From the NCBI RefSeq assembly GCF_001205715.1, contig NZ_AQQZ01000002.1:367501-431500 (forward strand): DNA of 64,000 nucleotides, given 5' to 3'. The position numbers and the translations under genes are program-made. Source of the DNA: Pseudaestuariivita atlantica. GTDB lineage: Bacteria; Pseudomonadota; Alphaproteobacteria; Rhodobacterales; Rhodobacteraceae. The stretch's first letter is position 1. Each line of letters begins with the position of its first letter. The notes below the pieces were generated by a model. It was given only the letters and a program-made list of their open reading frames with translations, was not told the origin of the DNA and searched no databases. Positions 44,169 to 54,856 of the stretch are shown in pieces.

Positions 44169-44741
44169 TTAGCCCAGGCCTGCGGGTTTGGGGTAGAGCA
44201 CGACGCGGGTGCCCATGGGCACGCGATTGTACAGGTGCTCGATATGCGCGTTCACGAGGCCGACGCAGCCGTTCGACACGGCCCGGCCCATCGTCCAGGG
44301 TTGGGGTGTGCCGTGGATGCGCAGGAACGTGTCGCCCCGGCCCGGCTGGAACAGGTAGAGCGCCCGCGCGCCAAGCGGGTTTTCCGGGCCGCCGGGCATC
44401 CCGTCCTCGTATTGCTTGTACTTCTCGGGCTCACGCTCGATCATTTCGGGGGTCGGCGTCCAGCTGGGCCATTCCTTCTTGGCGCCGATGGTGAATTCGC
44501 CCGCCTCGTAGAGGTCGCCGCGACCGACGCGCACGACGTAGCGGATGGCGGTCTGGCCCGGCAGCGTCCAGTAGAGCGCGAACTGGCCGGGATCGACATG
44601 CAGCTCGTAGGGCGCGAACGAGGCGCGGATGGGCACGATGCGGGGCATGTGGGCTTCGGGCACGACGTAATTCGCGCGGGCCGGCATGGGCAGGGCCGCG
44701 GAGGCAGCGGCGGTGGTCAGAAAGGTGCGACGGGTCAGCAT
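44169..44741 (-). CDS. L,D-transpeptidase (YkuD), Tat-type signal
   Basis: Periplasmic peptidoglycan cross-linking enzyme, 190 residues. The N-terminus MLTRRTFLTTAAASAALPMP has the twin-Arg export pattern. The YkuD domain ends with IHGTPQPWTMGRAVSNGCVG, giving the HGT and SNGCVG motifs with the catalytic Cys near residue 157. The lipid-anchoring Lpp substrate is unlikely in this group, so 3-3 cross-link formation or protein anchoring are alternatives. The ATG at 44741 begins the signal; a longer reading upstream is rejected. Confidence 0.9.
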   Translation of the reverse strand: MLTRRTFLTTAAASAALPMPARANYVVPEAHMPRIVPIRASFAPYELHVDPGQFALYWTLPGQTAIRYVVRVGRGDLYEAGEFTIGAKKEWPSWTPTPEMIEREPEKYKQYEDGMPGGPENPLGARALYLFQPGRGDTFLRIHGTPQPWTMGRAVSNGCVGLVNAHIEHLYNRVPMGTRVVLYPKPAGLG

Positions 44742-44872
44742 GGCAGTGCGCCCTCCTCTTTCGCGGAAATGTCCTGTCAGTGTCGGTTGTGCCAACGCGC
44801 GAAGGGAGTGACAAGTTCGTGAGCGGGGGAAAATGTGGCGCGACTGCGCCAAATTTGCCGCCCGCGCCCGTG

Positions 44873-46186
44873 TCAGGACCCGCGCAGGCTGTCGACGACG
44901 GGGCGGCGCAGGGTGGCGAGCGCGGGCAGGAGGGCGAGGACCGAGGCCAGCGCCACGAACCCGGCGGCGAGGTGCAGTTCGGTCCAGCCGAGTCGCGCGG
45001 GGATCGCGAGGTCAGTCCGCGCGGCGATGAGTCGCGACAGGAGCAGGGCCGCGCCCTGCCCGAAGCCGAGGCCGAGGACCGCGCCCGACAGCAGTAGCGC
45101 CATGGCATAGCTCCACACCGTTGCCAGCACGAAGCGGTCGGGCGCGCCGAGCGCCCGCAGCACCGCCGTCTGGCGGGCAAAGAGCCGGGTAAGGATGAAG
45201 AGCGACAGCAGCACGCTGGCCGCGACCAGCGCCTGCGTGACCAGCGCGAGGAGCGACATGGCCCGCCGGACATCCCCCATCAGGCGGTAAAGCTCTGACA
45301 GGACGGCGCCGGGAAAGAAGGCCATCGTCTCCTTCTCGCGCGTGAAGGCCTGGCGGACCTGGTAGGCGGCCCCGAGGCTGACGGGCACGACCACGATGGC
45401 CGGGGTGCCGGGAAAGAAACGCGCGTCGAAGGGCGGGCCGAGCTGGCCCTCGTTCTCGGGCGCGTGGCCGTCGGCAAGGCCATGGGTGCGCCACACCGCC
45501 TCGACCGGGACGAGGATCGCGTGATCCCAGGGGGAGCCTGTCGGGGCCATGCGGCCCACGATGGTGTAGGTGTCGTCGTGTGCGTCGTCGTCGGCCCCGT
45601 CGCCGGTGCCGTGGGCGGGGGAGAAGGTGGCACCGATGGAGAGCGGCACGCGCGCGCCCGCGATCGCGTCGAACGCGCCGGACCAGTGCGCGCCCTCGAT
45701 CCGGCCCTCGGCCAGGTGGTCGACGAACGCGGCGGTGGTGCCGACGATGGGCGCGCCGTCGAAAGTGTCGCCATAGGCCAGCGGCGCGGCGAGGCGGACG
45801 CGGGGGTGTTCGGCGACCTCGGCATAGGTGGCGCCGTCGAGGAGCGGCGCGTCGGTGATCTGGAGGTAGACGGTGGCGAGCATCATCGTCGTTTCGGATC
45901 CCGGCGCAGTGATCACGATGTCGAACTTGTCTGCGGCGCTGGCGGAGCCGTCGCGCAGGCCGCGTTCCTGCGTGATGACGCCGACGCCCATCCCTATGGA
46001 GACCGCGATCAGCGCGAGGCAGAGCGCGTTGGCCCAGCGGAACCGCCACAACAGCGCGCGGATCAGGGGCCATGGCGCGAAACCGCGCAGCAGGACCAGC
46101 GCGATCAGCACAGGCAGCGCCAGCAGCGCCGCAAGCGTCAGCGCGTCCTGCGCGGTGGCGGGCAGGCCGTGCCAGAGATCACCCAT
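44873..46186 (-). CDS. ABC transporter permease, FtsX/MacB-like
   Basis: A 437-residue inner-membrane permease. The N-terminus has a membrane helix (LAALLALPVLIALVLLRGF), then a second (FRWANALCLALIAVSIGMGV), a periplasmic domain of about 230 residues, and three C-terminal helices (for example LLALVTQALVAASVLLSLFI) with the FtsX-type LFARQTAVLRALGAPDRFVL. Export of a lipid or peptide is usual for this class. The gene is intact, but the overlapping partner ATPase gene upstream is broken, so the transporter may not work. Confidence 0.85.
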   Translation of the reverse strand: MGDLWHGLPATAQDALTLAALLALPVLIALVLLRGFAPWPLIRALLWRFRWANALCLALIAVSIGMGVGVITQERGLRDGSASAADKFDIVITAPGSETTMMLATVYLQITDAPLLDGATYAEVAEHPRVRLAAPLAYGDTFDGAPIVGTTAAFVDHLAEGRIEGAHWSGAFDAIAGARVPLSIGATFSPAHGTGDGADDDAHDDTYTIVGRMAPTGSPWDHAILVPVEAVWRTHGLADGHAPENEGQLGPPFDARFFPGTPAIVVVPVSLGAAYQVRQAFTREKETMAFFPGAVLSELYRLMGDVRRAMSLLALVTQALVAASVLLSLFILTRLFARQTAVLRALGAPDRFVLATVWSYAMALLLSGAVLGLGFGQGAALLLSRLIAARTDLAIPARLGWTELHLAAGFVALASVLALLPALATLRRPVVDSLRGS

Positions 46187-46840
46187 CGGCCATCACTCCG
46201 TCCGTCATGGTCAGGACCCGGTCCATCCGGTCGAGCAGGGCAGTGTCGTGGCTGACGCAGACGAGGGTGCGCCCGCCCGCCCGCGCGGCGGTCACGAGGT
46301 CGTCGATCAGGCGGTCGGCGGCGGCGCGGTCGAGGCTGGCGGTGGGCTCATCCGCGAGGATCACGGGCGGATCGGCGGCCAGTGCGCGGGCGACGGCGAC
46401 ACGCTGGCGCTCGCCCCCGAAAAGGAGGCGACGGGGCGGGACAGGTCCGCAAGGCCAAATGCGGCGAGGTGGTGTTCGGCGGCCTGCCGCACAGCCGCGC
46501 GGTCGCGGCGGGGGCGGAACATGGCGCTGGCAGCGGCATTGTCGGCGGCTCCCAGTTCGTCGAAGAGCAGGAAGTCCTGGAAGACCATGCCGAAGCTCTG
46601 CGCGGCAAAGCGGCGGCGCGCGGGGCCGGACAGCGCGACCAGGTCGGTCCCGGCCCAGCGGACGTGGCCCGTGGCCTACGGCAGGAGGCCCGCGAGCGCG
46701 AAGAGGAGCGTGGATTTGCCCGCGCCCGACGGACCGGCAAGCCCCACCGTGGTCCCCGACGGCACGACGAGGCGCGGCACCTGCGCCAGCAAACGCCCGC
46801 GCGGCGTAGCGATGGACAGGTCCGCAACGTCGAGGTCCAT
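46179..46840 (-). pseudogene. ABC transporter ATPase, broken by a nonsense codon and a frameshift
   Basis: Would be a LolD/MacB-type ATPase for the permease that overlaps its end. The first part is good (GLAGPSGAGKSTLLFALAG has Walker A), but a TAG follows directly at 46676-46678 (GLLP-stop). The next section in the same frame continues the domain (FGMVFQDFLLFDELGAADNA, the Q-loop) until the signature: a run of five G near 46430 must be six for the reading SFSGGERQRVAVARAL, so one base is missing. The rest (ILADEPTASLDR, LVCVSHDTALLDRM) is in the shifted frame. A GTG at 46858 is an alternative start. Confidence 0.88.
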
Positions 46841-46845
46841 GCCGG

Positions 46846-47394
46846 TCAGTCGCGCCACTTGATCGAGCAGCCCATCGACGGTGTCTGGTCGCGCGGGCCT
46901 TCGCCGGTGGCCGCGATCTGGCGCATCGCGGTAAGCAATTCGGGATCGCGGTCCGGCCCGGAGGAGGGGCCGAGGCTGTCGAGCCGCCCGCGATATTGCA
47001 GGCCCCCGGCGGCGTTGTAGCCGAAGAAGTCGGGCGTGCAGACGGCGCCGTAGGCGCGGCCCACGGATTGATCCTCGTCCACGAGGTAGGGGAAGGGAAA
47101 GCCGTGGCGCCGGGCGAAGGCCTGCATCTGTGGCGGGGCGTCGGCGGGGTAGGCGCGGTAGTCGTTCGACATGATCGCGACCACGCCGATCCCTTCGTCG
47201 AGCAGGGTCGCGGCGTCCTGTGCCAGCCGGTCGGCGATGGCCTTCACGTAGGGGCAGTGGTTGCAGATGAACGCGACCAGCAGGCCCTTGTCGCCAAGGT
47301 GCTGCGACAGCGTGTGAACCGTCCCGTCCGGTGTGGCGAGGCGGAAGTCGGGCGCGGGCTGGCCGAAATCGCAGATTGGCGTGTCGAGAAGCAT
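46846..47394 (-). CDS. Thioredoxin-fold protein of the AhpC/TSA-like type
   Basis: A 182-residue thioredoxin-fold protein. DFRLATPDGTVHTLSQHLGD leads to LLVAFICNHCPYVKAIADRL, with the CxxC motif CNHC at about residues 43-46. FPFPYLVDEDQSVGRAYGAV and CTPDFFGYNAAGGLQYRGRL follow; the tail has another Cys (SMGCSIKWRD). This group is widespread, with uncertain thiol-oxidoreductase function. The ATG at 47394 begins MLLDTPICDFGQ. It lies just upstream of the broken ATPase gene. Confidence 0.86.
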   Translation of the reverse strand: MLLDTPICDFGQPAPDFRLATPDGTVHTLSQHLGDKGLLVAFICNHCPYVKAIADRLAQDAATLLDEGIGVVAIMSNDYRAYPADAPPQMQAFARRHGFPFPYLVDEDQSVGRAYGAVCTPDFFGYNAAGGLQYRGRLDSLGPSSGPDRDPELLTAMRQIAATGEGPRDQTPSMGCSIKWRD

Positions 47395-47515
47395 GGGCGC
47401 GGGCTCCGGGCGGCGGATGATCCTGCCACTGTGGTCAGTGCGCGGCGCGGGCGCAAGCGCGCGGCGGGGCCGGAGGATCACGTTTGGGCCGGGACGTGCC
47501 GGTCAGCCGATGCTG

Positions 47516-48166
47516 TCAGGGATAGAGAAAGGCGTCGCGGTCGAACCCGTTGCGCATCCGTGGCGCACGCGGTTCGGGCGCGGGTTGGGCCAGTTTGGGC
47601 AACAGGCCGTGGCGCACGAAGGGCGCAAGGCAGGCCGCCGCCAGCCCGCCAGCGACGCAGAGCGCGTAGATCGCCCCGGTGATCGACAGGGCCGCGCCAA
47701 GGTCGAGCGTGCGCATGAACGAGAAGACGCCAAGCGCGAGGCCGCTGATCCAGCAGGCTGCCGACAGCCCCGCCACGCCGCCCAGCGTCAGCCGCGCGCG
47801 GGACGGCAATTCGCCGAAGGTCCGGCCGACGCCGCGCACGAACATCGGCATCGCCACCGACCCGATCGTCAGCGCGTTCAGCGTGAGCAGGATCACCACG
47901 CCCAGCTTGACGAAGAGCTTGGGCGCGAAGGCCGACAGGTCGAACCCGGTGCGCGCATAAAGAAGCCCGAGGCCGCTGGCCCACAGCACGCCCAGCCCGA
48001 TCAGGATCGCGGTGTGCAGGTTGTGCAGGCGTTCGAGGTCGGCGGCGGTGATGGGTCTGAGGATCGTGCGGAAGGCAGTCGCATCGGCGAACATGGCAAG
48101 GCCGAACCCAAGCGCCAGCCCGATCAGGTGAACCGATCGCAAGGCGTCGACAAGGAGGTCGGCCAT
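47516..48166 (-). CDS. Membrane protein of unknown function
   Basis: A 216-residue protein with six hydrophobic segments, such as SVHLIGLALGFGLAMFADAT, LHTAILIGLGVLWASGLGLL, FVKLGVVILLTLNALTIGSV and SITGAIYALCVAGGLAAACL. The early His and the layout vaguely recall CopD-like proteins, but I cannot assign a family. The adjacent ATG at 48169 is possible; a longer reading adds a Pro/Arg-rich leader that is unlikely to be translated. Confidence 0.72.
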   Translation of the reverse strand: MADLLVDALRSVHLIGLALGFGLAMFADATAFRTILRPITAADLERLHNLHTAILIGLGVLWASGLGLLYARTGFDLSAFAPKLFVKLGVVILLTLNALTIGSVAMPMFVRGVGRTFGELPSRARLTLGGVAGLSAACWISGLALGVFSFMRTLDLGAALSITGAIYALCVAGGLAAACLAPFVRHGLLPKLAQPAPEPRAPRMRNGFDRDAFLYP

Positions 48167-48334
48167 CATTCCAAATGCATCCCCGGCAGCTTCCCCGATC
48201 CGCCAAGGGCCGACCGGTCTTAACGACGGGCTAACCTGCAAACGTGGCAGCAATGCGGTCGTGCTGCGGGGTGATTGTTTCCGTTCGGGAAAAAGACCGG
48301 TTTGGGGCGGGCGAGGCGAGGGCAAGGTGCCTGG

Positions 48335-49240
48335 TCACCTTGCGAGGCGTTCGATGAAGGCTTGCGTGGCGCGTCCTTCATCCCGCACCCAGTCGAGGAA
48401 TTTCTGAAGCTGCGGGCGGATCGTTTGCGGGTGCCGCGTCCAGAGGCGGTAGGGCAAGGTCGCGGGCAGGCCCATGTCGCCCGGAAACGGCAGGACCAGG
48501 TTCTCCTGCCGCAGATCATCCTCGATCAGCGACACGCCGCAGAGCATGAAACCGACCGCGTTGCGCGTTGCGTCGAGTGCCAGTCGCGTGTTGCGGTACT
48601 TCTGACCGCGGGTCAGCCCGGTTTTGCGCTGGCCGTATGCCACCGACCACGCGGCCCAGTCCGGCTGCTTGGCGCGGGGTTTGACGTGAAGCAGGGACAC
48701 GCCCTCCATTGCCGCCGTCTTGTCGTGCCGCCCGACGCGCCACAGGTTGGAGGGTGCGGTCACGGGCACGAAGTAGTCGTCGATCAGCACCTCGCCCTTG
48801 GCCTCGGCCCCGCGTTCGATGCGGATGTCGGGCGATCCGACCTTGGAGGGCACATCGCCGATGCCGTTGATGCAGAACTGGATGTTCGGATAGGCCGCGC
48901 GGAACGCCGGCAGACGCGGGGCGAGCCAGTGTTCGGCCAAGTCCAGATCGGCCACGATGTGAATGGCGGACGCTTTCTGGAAACTCATCGCCTCGGTCAC
49001 CCGGTCGAGCGCCTGGAAGGCGGTTTGCAGGTCGGACAGAACCGCTTCGAGCTCGAGCGTGGGCCGTGTGCCCTTCCTGCCCCGCACGATCAGTTCGGTG
49101 TCCAGGAATTCCTCGAGCGTGCGGATGCGTTGGCCCAGTGCGGCGGGGGTGATCGACAGGGCGTCGGCAGCCGCGTTGAAAGACCCCGTGCGCACGGCAA
49201 GTTCCAGCGCCTGAAGCGAGCGAAGATGGGAGGCGACCAT
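48335..49240 (-). CDS. LysR family transcriptional regulator
   Basis: A 301-residue LysR-type regulator. The N-terminal helix-turn-helix reads LELAVRTGSFNAAADALSIT followed by PAALGQRIRTLEEFL. The C-terminal effector domain includes LDLAEHWLAPRLPAFRAAYP and ends with a GDMGLPATLPYRLW segment. It diverges from the DUF4242 gene, and a palindrome (49262-49280) lies in the gap, so it probably controls that gene and itself (inference). The inducer is unknown. Confidence 0.93.
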   Translation of the reverse strand: MVASHLRSLQALELAVRTGSFNAAADALSITPAALGQRIRTLEEFLDTELIVRGRKGTRPTLELEAVLSDLQTAFQALDRVTEAMSFQKASAIHIVADLDLAEHWLAPRLPAFRAAYPNIQFCINGIGDVPSKVGSPDIRIERGAEAKGEVLIDDYFVPVTAPSNLWRVGRHDKTAAMEGVSLLHVKPRAKQPDWAAWSVAYGQRKTGLTRGQKYRNTRLALDATRNAVGFMLCGVSLIEDDLRQENLVLPFPGDMGLPATLPYRLWTRHPQTIRPQLQKFLDWVRDEGRATQAFIERLAR

Positions 49241-49261
49241 GACGAGCCCTTTTTGCGAAAA

Positions 49262-49280
49262 ACTAAAGGTTTTCTTTAGT
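49262..49280. promoter_or_regulatory. Candidate LysR operator
   Basis: A perfect inverted repeat ACTAAAG-GTTTT-CTTTAGT lies in the gap between the LysR gene and the DUF4242 gene, about 20 bases upstream of the LysR start. TTTAGT recurs at 49294-49299. The arrangement fits autoregulation by LysR proteins. Confidence 0.5.
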
Positions 49281-49340
49281 CATGCAAAGAATATTTAGTT
49301 AGGAGATTCGGCGCGGTGTCGGCAGGATGGTTTCACGGAC

Positions 49341-49370
49341 CAAGCAGGAGCCGATCAAGCAGGAGCCGAT
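49341..49370 (+). repeat. 15 bp tandem duplication carrying the ribosome-binding site
   Basis: The unit CAAGCAGGAGCCGAT occurs twice in direct succession (49341-49355 and 49356-49370), so AGGAG is present twice before the DUF4242 start. The second copy is at ideal spacing (6 bases) for the ATG at 49372. Confidence 0.75.
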
Positions 49371-49371
49371 C

Positions 49372-49647
49372 ATGCTGAAACGATTTGTCATCGAACGCGG
49401 AATTCCCGGTATCGGGGATTTTTCGGATACCGAGCTGTGCTCGGCCGCGCGTGCCTCGAACACGGCGCTTGCGGAAATGAATGGCGTGCAGTGGGAACAT
49501 TCCTACGTCGCGGGCAACAAGACCTTCTGCGTCTACCTTGCCGAAAGCGAGTTGGACATTCGCGCGCATGCGGAGAAGTCGGGGTTCCCGGTGGATTCGA
49601 TCACGGAAGTCCAGCACGTCATCGACCCGCTGACCGGCAACGACTGA
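49372..49647 (+). CDS. DUF4242 family protein (nickel-binding-like)
   Basis: A 91-residue small ferredoxin-like-fold protein (MLKRFVIERGIPGIGDFSDT, EVQHVIDPLTGND). DUF4242 proteins include a Streptomyces nickel-binding protein; no metal-site assignment is made here. VQWEHSYVAGNKTFCVYLAE is the central strand region. AGGAG sits 6 bases before the ATG at 49372. An in-frame ATG at 49327 would add 15 residues with duplicated KQEPI, but it reads through the duplicated ribosome-binding site and is unlikely. Confidence 0.8.
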   Translation: MLKRFVIERGIPGIGDFSDTELCSAARASNTALAEMNGVQWEHSYVAGNKTFCVYLAESELDIRAHAEKSGFPVDSITEVQHVIDPLTGND

Positions 49648-49725
49648 TCCGGGCCGGGGCCGCATAGCCGCCCGTCATTGCAGGGCGGCGCACACGCATA
49701 TCATTCAATACATTGGAGAAAGACC

Positions 49726-50073
49726 ATGAAAATAGCCTTGGCTATGACCGCTATCGCCGTGGCTGCCGCCACGCCGGTTTTTGCAGACAGCCGTACCGAC
49801 ACGCTGTGCGGAGACGGGCATGTCACCGAGGCTGTCGGAGCCGACGACGTGGTGGCGAACCCGGACGGATATTACATCCGCAGCCTGAAGACCCAAATCA
49901 GCCACGGCGATCCGAGGATCATCCTGTCCAACGATCCCGGCTTTCACCTGTGCACCACCAGCGCGGCCACGCCCGACATGGACGCGTCGCGGGTCCACGC
50001 GCTGACGAACACGCTCCGGGTCAGGTTCCTGTTCGTGCCGATCGAGTGTCCGAAGCGGCGGCCGGTTTCCTGA
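49726..50073 (+). CDS. Small secreted protein of unknown function
   Basis: A 115-residue protein with a signal peptide (MKIALAMTAIAVAAATPVFA). The mature part has three cysteines (DTLCGDGHV, FHLCTTSAA, PIECPKRRPVS), and I recognise no family. GGAGAAAG precedes the ATG. It follows the DUF4242 gene by 78 bases on the same strand and could be co-transcribed. The next gene, pnp, is convergent. Confidence 0.68.
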   Translation: MKIALAMTAIAVAAATPVFADSRTDTLCGDGHVTEAVGADDVVANPDGYYIRSLKTQISHGDPRIILSNDPGFHLCTTSAATPDMDASRVHALTNTLRVRFLFVPIECPKRRPVS

Positions 50074-50160
50074 GGGGGTGGTTGCGGGTTGGGTGAGGGT
50101 TTTGTGGCTGGTGTGAGCGCTTTGCGGACATTTCTGCCGTTGAATCGGCGGGGTGCATAG

Positions 50161-50325
50161 CAGCGCATTGCCGACGCGCGCGGGGGCGATCCGACGCTGA
50201 GACTGCGCGCTTTATCCTTGCCAAATCCGAATTTGATTAGAGCTTTGCGCAAACCGCAGCCATATCGCCGCCGCGTGGGGGCGCGTCGGCGATGCGCGGC
50301 GGCCTTCGGCCTTGATTCCGCGCAG
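50161..50325 (-). repeat. Dispersed structured element, copy A
   Basis: Reads on the minus strand in parallel with copy B (53841-54006). It has GCGCGGAATCAAGGCCG, a GGCC-GAA-GGCC mini-hairpin, a 17 bp arm (50281-50297), a 101-base spacer with ATAAAGCGCG, and a matching arm (50163-50179). The arms pair with one C-A mismatch (a G-T pair on the other strand). Could be a structured RNA gene, an untranslated element or a miniature transposon; the sequence does not decide. Confidence 0.75.
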
Positions 50326-50374
50326 GAGCGATGAGTTCGGCGGGCACTCAGGACTCAAACCCGCCCCCCTCCAA

Positions 50375-50402
50375 CAAAAAACGCCGCCTCGAAGGGCGGC
50401 GT
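50375..50402 (-). terminator. Rho-independent terminator of pnp
   Basis: An 8 bp stem (ACGCCGCC with GGCGGCGT, 6-base loop) followed on the minus strand by T6. Confidence 0.85.
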
Positions 50403-50427
50403 CTGATGTTGAAAAGTGGGGCGGTGG

Positions 50428-52560
<2,133 letters not shown>

Positions 52561-52775
52561 CATGTCATCCTGTTTGGAAGCACTCCCGAGCGGTCTCGGG
52601 TCTTCCATTGAAATGGCGGCCCCATTGCCGCCGGTCCCTGTCCTTTGCCTAACGCCGGGACCGGTGCGTTACGTCTCAGATGCGGGGCGCTTACAGGAGT
52701 TTGACGGAATTGGAAAGCCTTGGCAGGCGGGATGGGCCAAGGTGGCGGAATACGGGGCGCGCGCGGGAGATGCGG

Positions 52776-53834
52776 ATGCTGGAGAAGATGCCGGAGCGGT
52801 TCGAGGGGCCATCGGCCTGGGTCGGGGCCGACATGGCGGAGCGGCGCGAGGCGTGGTTGCATGACCTGACGGCAGGTGAGGTGGCCGAACTTGAGGCTGC
52901 CGCGCGCGCCTTTGCCGGGACGGGTCGCGATATCGGGGAGATCAAGGCGGAGGCCTTTCCGCTGCCGCGCTTTGCCGGGCATCTAAAGGAGGTGTCGGAC
53001 AAGCTGCTGAACGGGTGCGGGTTCGAGGTGATGCGCGGGCTGCCGGTCGAATGGTACGACCAGCGGATGGCGGCGACGATCTATTGCGGGATCGGGGCGC
53101 ATCTGGGCCGCGCACGGTCGCAGAACGCGGCGGGGCATATCCTGGGCCATGTGCGCGATCTGGGGGCGGACCCGGACGATCCCAACAGCCGCATCTACCA
53201 GACCTCGGCCCGGCAGACCTTTCACACCGACAGCGCGGACGTGGTCGGCCTGTTGTGCCTGCAGGAGGCGAAGGAGGGCGGTGACAGCCTGCTGGTGAGT
53301 GTCGAGACGATCTACAACCGGATGCGGGAGGCACGGCCCGATCTGCTGGCGCTGCTGTTCGATCCCATCGCGACGGATCGGCGCGGGGAGGTGCCGGAGG
53401 GGATGGAGCCTTGGATGTCGATCCCGCCCTTGTCGTGGTTCGGGGGCAAGCTGACGGTGTTCTACCAGCGGCAATACATCGACAGCGCGCAGCGGTTCGA
53501 GGGTGCGTTCCGGCTGACGCCCGCGCATGTCGAGGCGCTGGACCTGTTCGACACGCTGGCCAACGATCCCGCTTTGCATCTTCGGATGCGGCTGGCGCCC
53601 GGTGACATGCAGTTCGTGCACAATCACGGGCAGTTGCATGACCGGACGGGGTTTCTTGACTGGCCGGAACGGGCGCGGCGGCGGCATCTGCTTCGGTTAT
53701 GGCTGACGGTCGACGGCGACCGCGCGCTGCCGCCGGTCTTTGCCGAACGTTACGGGTCGATCACGGTGGGGGACCGGGGCGGGATCATCACGCCCGCCAC
53801 CCGGCTGCACGCGCCGATCGATCCGCAGGGCTGA
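52776..53834 (+). CDS. TauD/TfdA-type Fe(II)/2-oxoglutarate dioxygenase
   Basis: A 352-residue oxygenase of the TauD family. SARQTFHTDSADVVGLLCLQ has the HxD iron motif, and MQFVHNHGQLHDRTGFLDWP the distal His with the Arg that binds 2-oxoglutarate. KLTVFYQRQYIDSAQRFEGA lies between. The substrate is unknown; relatives hydroxylate taurine, carnitine precursors or other carboxylates. GGGAG is 6 bases before ATG 52776; in-frame ATGs at 52680 and 52770 are less suitable. It is followed by the dispersed element B. Confidence 0.85.
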   Translation: MLEKMPERFEGPSAWVGADMAERREAWLHDLTAGEVAELEAAARAFAGTGRDIGEIKAEAFPLPRFAGHLKEVSDKLLNGCGFEVMRGLPVEWYDQRMAATIYCGIGAHLGRARSQNAAGHILGHVRDLGADPDDPNSRIYQTSARQTFHTDSADVVGLLCLQEAKEGGDSLLVSVETIYNRMREARPDLLALLFDPIATDRRGEVPEGMEPWMSIPPLSWFGGKLTVFYQRQYIDSAQRFEGAFRLTPAHVEALDLFDTLANDPALHLRMRLAPGDMQFVHNHGQLHDRTGFLDWPERARRRHLLRLWLTVDGDRALPPVFAERYGSITVGDRGGIITPATRLHAPIDPQG

Positions 53835-53840
53835 GCCGTG

Positions 53841-54006
53841 TGGCGCGGAATCAAGGCCGCAGGCCGCCGCGCATCGACGGGCCGCCCCCACGGCACGTCG
53901 ATCTGGCTGGTCTTGGTGCACCGCTGAGGCAGCGCGCGGGTTTGCGGGCATAAAGCGCGATAGCGAGGCCGTCGGATCGACGCACCGCGGCCCGTCGATG
54001 CGCAGC
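53841..54006 (+). repeat. Dispersed structured element, copy B
   Basis: Fills the gap between two convergent genes. It has GCGCGGAATCAAGGCCG, GGCC-GCA-GGCC, a perfect 17 bp inverted repeat (53869-53885 with 53987-54003) and a 101-base spacer with ATAAAGCGCGATAGCGAGG, in the same order and spacing as copy A. The stem differs from copy A at four base pairs, all compensatory. Confidence 0.8.
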
Positions 54007-54723
54007 TCAGGCTTTGCGGGCGCGGGGCATCTTGTCGATGCCATAGGCCTTGCGCGCGGTCACGAGGCGCAAATCCTCGGGGTCCATGCCCATCGAGAGG
54101 ATGGTTTCGGCGTTGTACCGGTCCTTGGCGGTGTCGCGGTCATAGGTCGTGCCGAACAGCCGGTCGATCCAGCCCATGCCAAAGCTGACGTGGAAGGTCG
54201 CCGAATGGTCGTTGAAATGATGGCGCAGGTGGCTTTGCGTCACCCGGCGGCCAAACCAGCCCTTGGGCACGTTCAGATGCGCCAGCGTGTGGCAGTATTC
54301 GTAGAACGCGAAGGCCCCGACTGATCCGACGAACACCGCGACCGACGGGATCACCAGCGCCAGTTGCCAGCCGACAAAGGGCCACAGCACCAGCGCCTGC
54401 AGGGCGATGGATTTCAGGCCGAACCGCACCGGGTACCAGTGATCGTCGCCGGTGAAGAATTCGGGATCGGCGGGAAACTCGTGATGGCCGATATGGGAGC
54501 GGTAAAGCGCGTTGAACGGGCTTTGCTCGGTCGGGGGTTTGCGGTGCAGAAGGAAGCGGTGCATGCCGTATTCGACGAAGAACTGCATGACCACGCCGAA
54601 GGCCACGACCAGCGGCATCCACCACGCCCAGAACCAGATGGCGAGGGCGAGGCCGAGGACGAAGAAGGGCACCAGCCGTTGCAGGCTGCCCATGTGCATC
54701 AGTACGCGCAGGGTCGGGATCAT
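54007..54723 (-). CDS. Fatty acid hydroxylase / sterol desaturase-like membrane protein
   Basis: A 238-residue di-iron membrane oxygenase-like protein. His motifs are visible: HRFLLHRKPP, HIGHHEFPADPEF, EYCHTLAHLNVPKG and SHLRHHFNDHS, the pattern of the FA_hydroxylase family. Four hydrophobic helices (for example LVPFFVLGLALAIWFWAWWM) flank them. The substrate (fatty acid, sterol or carotenoid-like) is not known. AGGAGG precedes the ATG at 54723 at 7 bases; the ATG at 54729 is too close. It converges on the dioxygenase gene over element B. Confidence 0.86.
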   Translation of the reverse strand: MIPTLRVLMHMGSLQRLVPFFVLGLALAIWFWAWWMPLVVAFGVVMQFFVEYGMHRFLLHRKPPTEQSPFNALYRSHIGHHEFPADPEFFTGDDHWYPVRFGLKSIALQALVLWPFVGWQLALVIPSVAVFVGSVGAFAFYEYCHTLAHLNVPKGWFGRRVTQSHLRHHFNDHSATFHVSFGMGWIDRLFGTTYDRDTAKDRYNAETILSMGMDPEDLRLVTARKAYGIDKMPRARKA

Positions 54724-54804
54724 GGTCATTCCTCCTGATCGGGCAAGAATGACGCGGGGAAGGGTCCGGGTCAAACCTGACGCGGCGTGAGGTCCACGTA
54801 ATGC

Positions 54805-54832
54805 AAAAAGCCGCGCTGGTGGGCGCGGCTTT
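54805..54832 (-). terminator. Rho-independent terminator of rpsO
   Basis: An 8 bp stem (AGCCGCGC with GCGCGGCT) followed on the minus strand by T5. Confidence 0.85.
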
Positions 54833-54856
54833 CGATCCTGTAACGCTTTTGAGCGC

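Larger units (their letters stand above)
50074..50427. other. Convergent intergenic gap holding element A
   Basis: 354 bases with no gene between the secreted-protein gene and pnp. It contains the dispersed element (50161-50325) and the pnp terminator (50375-50402). The rest (50074-50160, 50326-50374) has no feature I can name. Confidence 0.7.
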
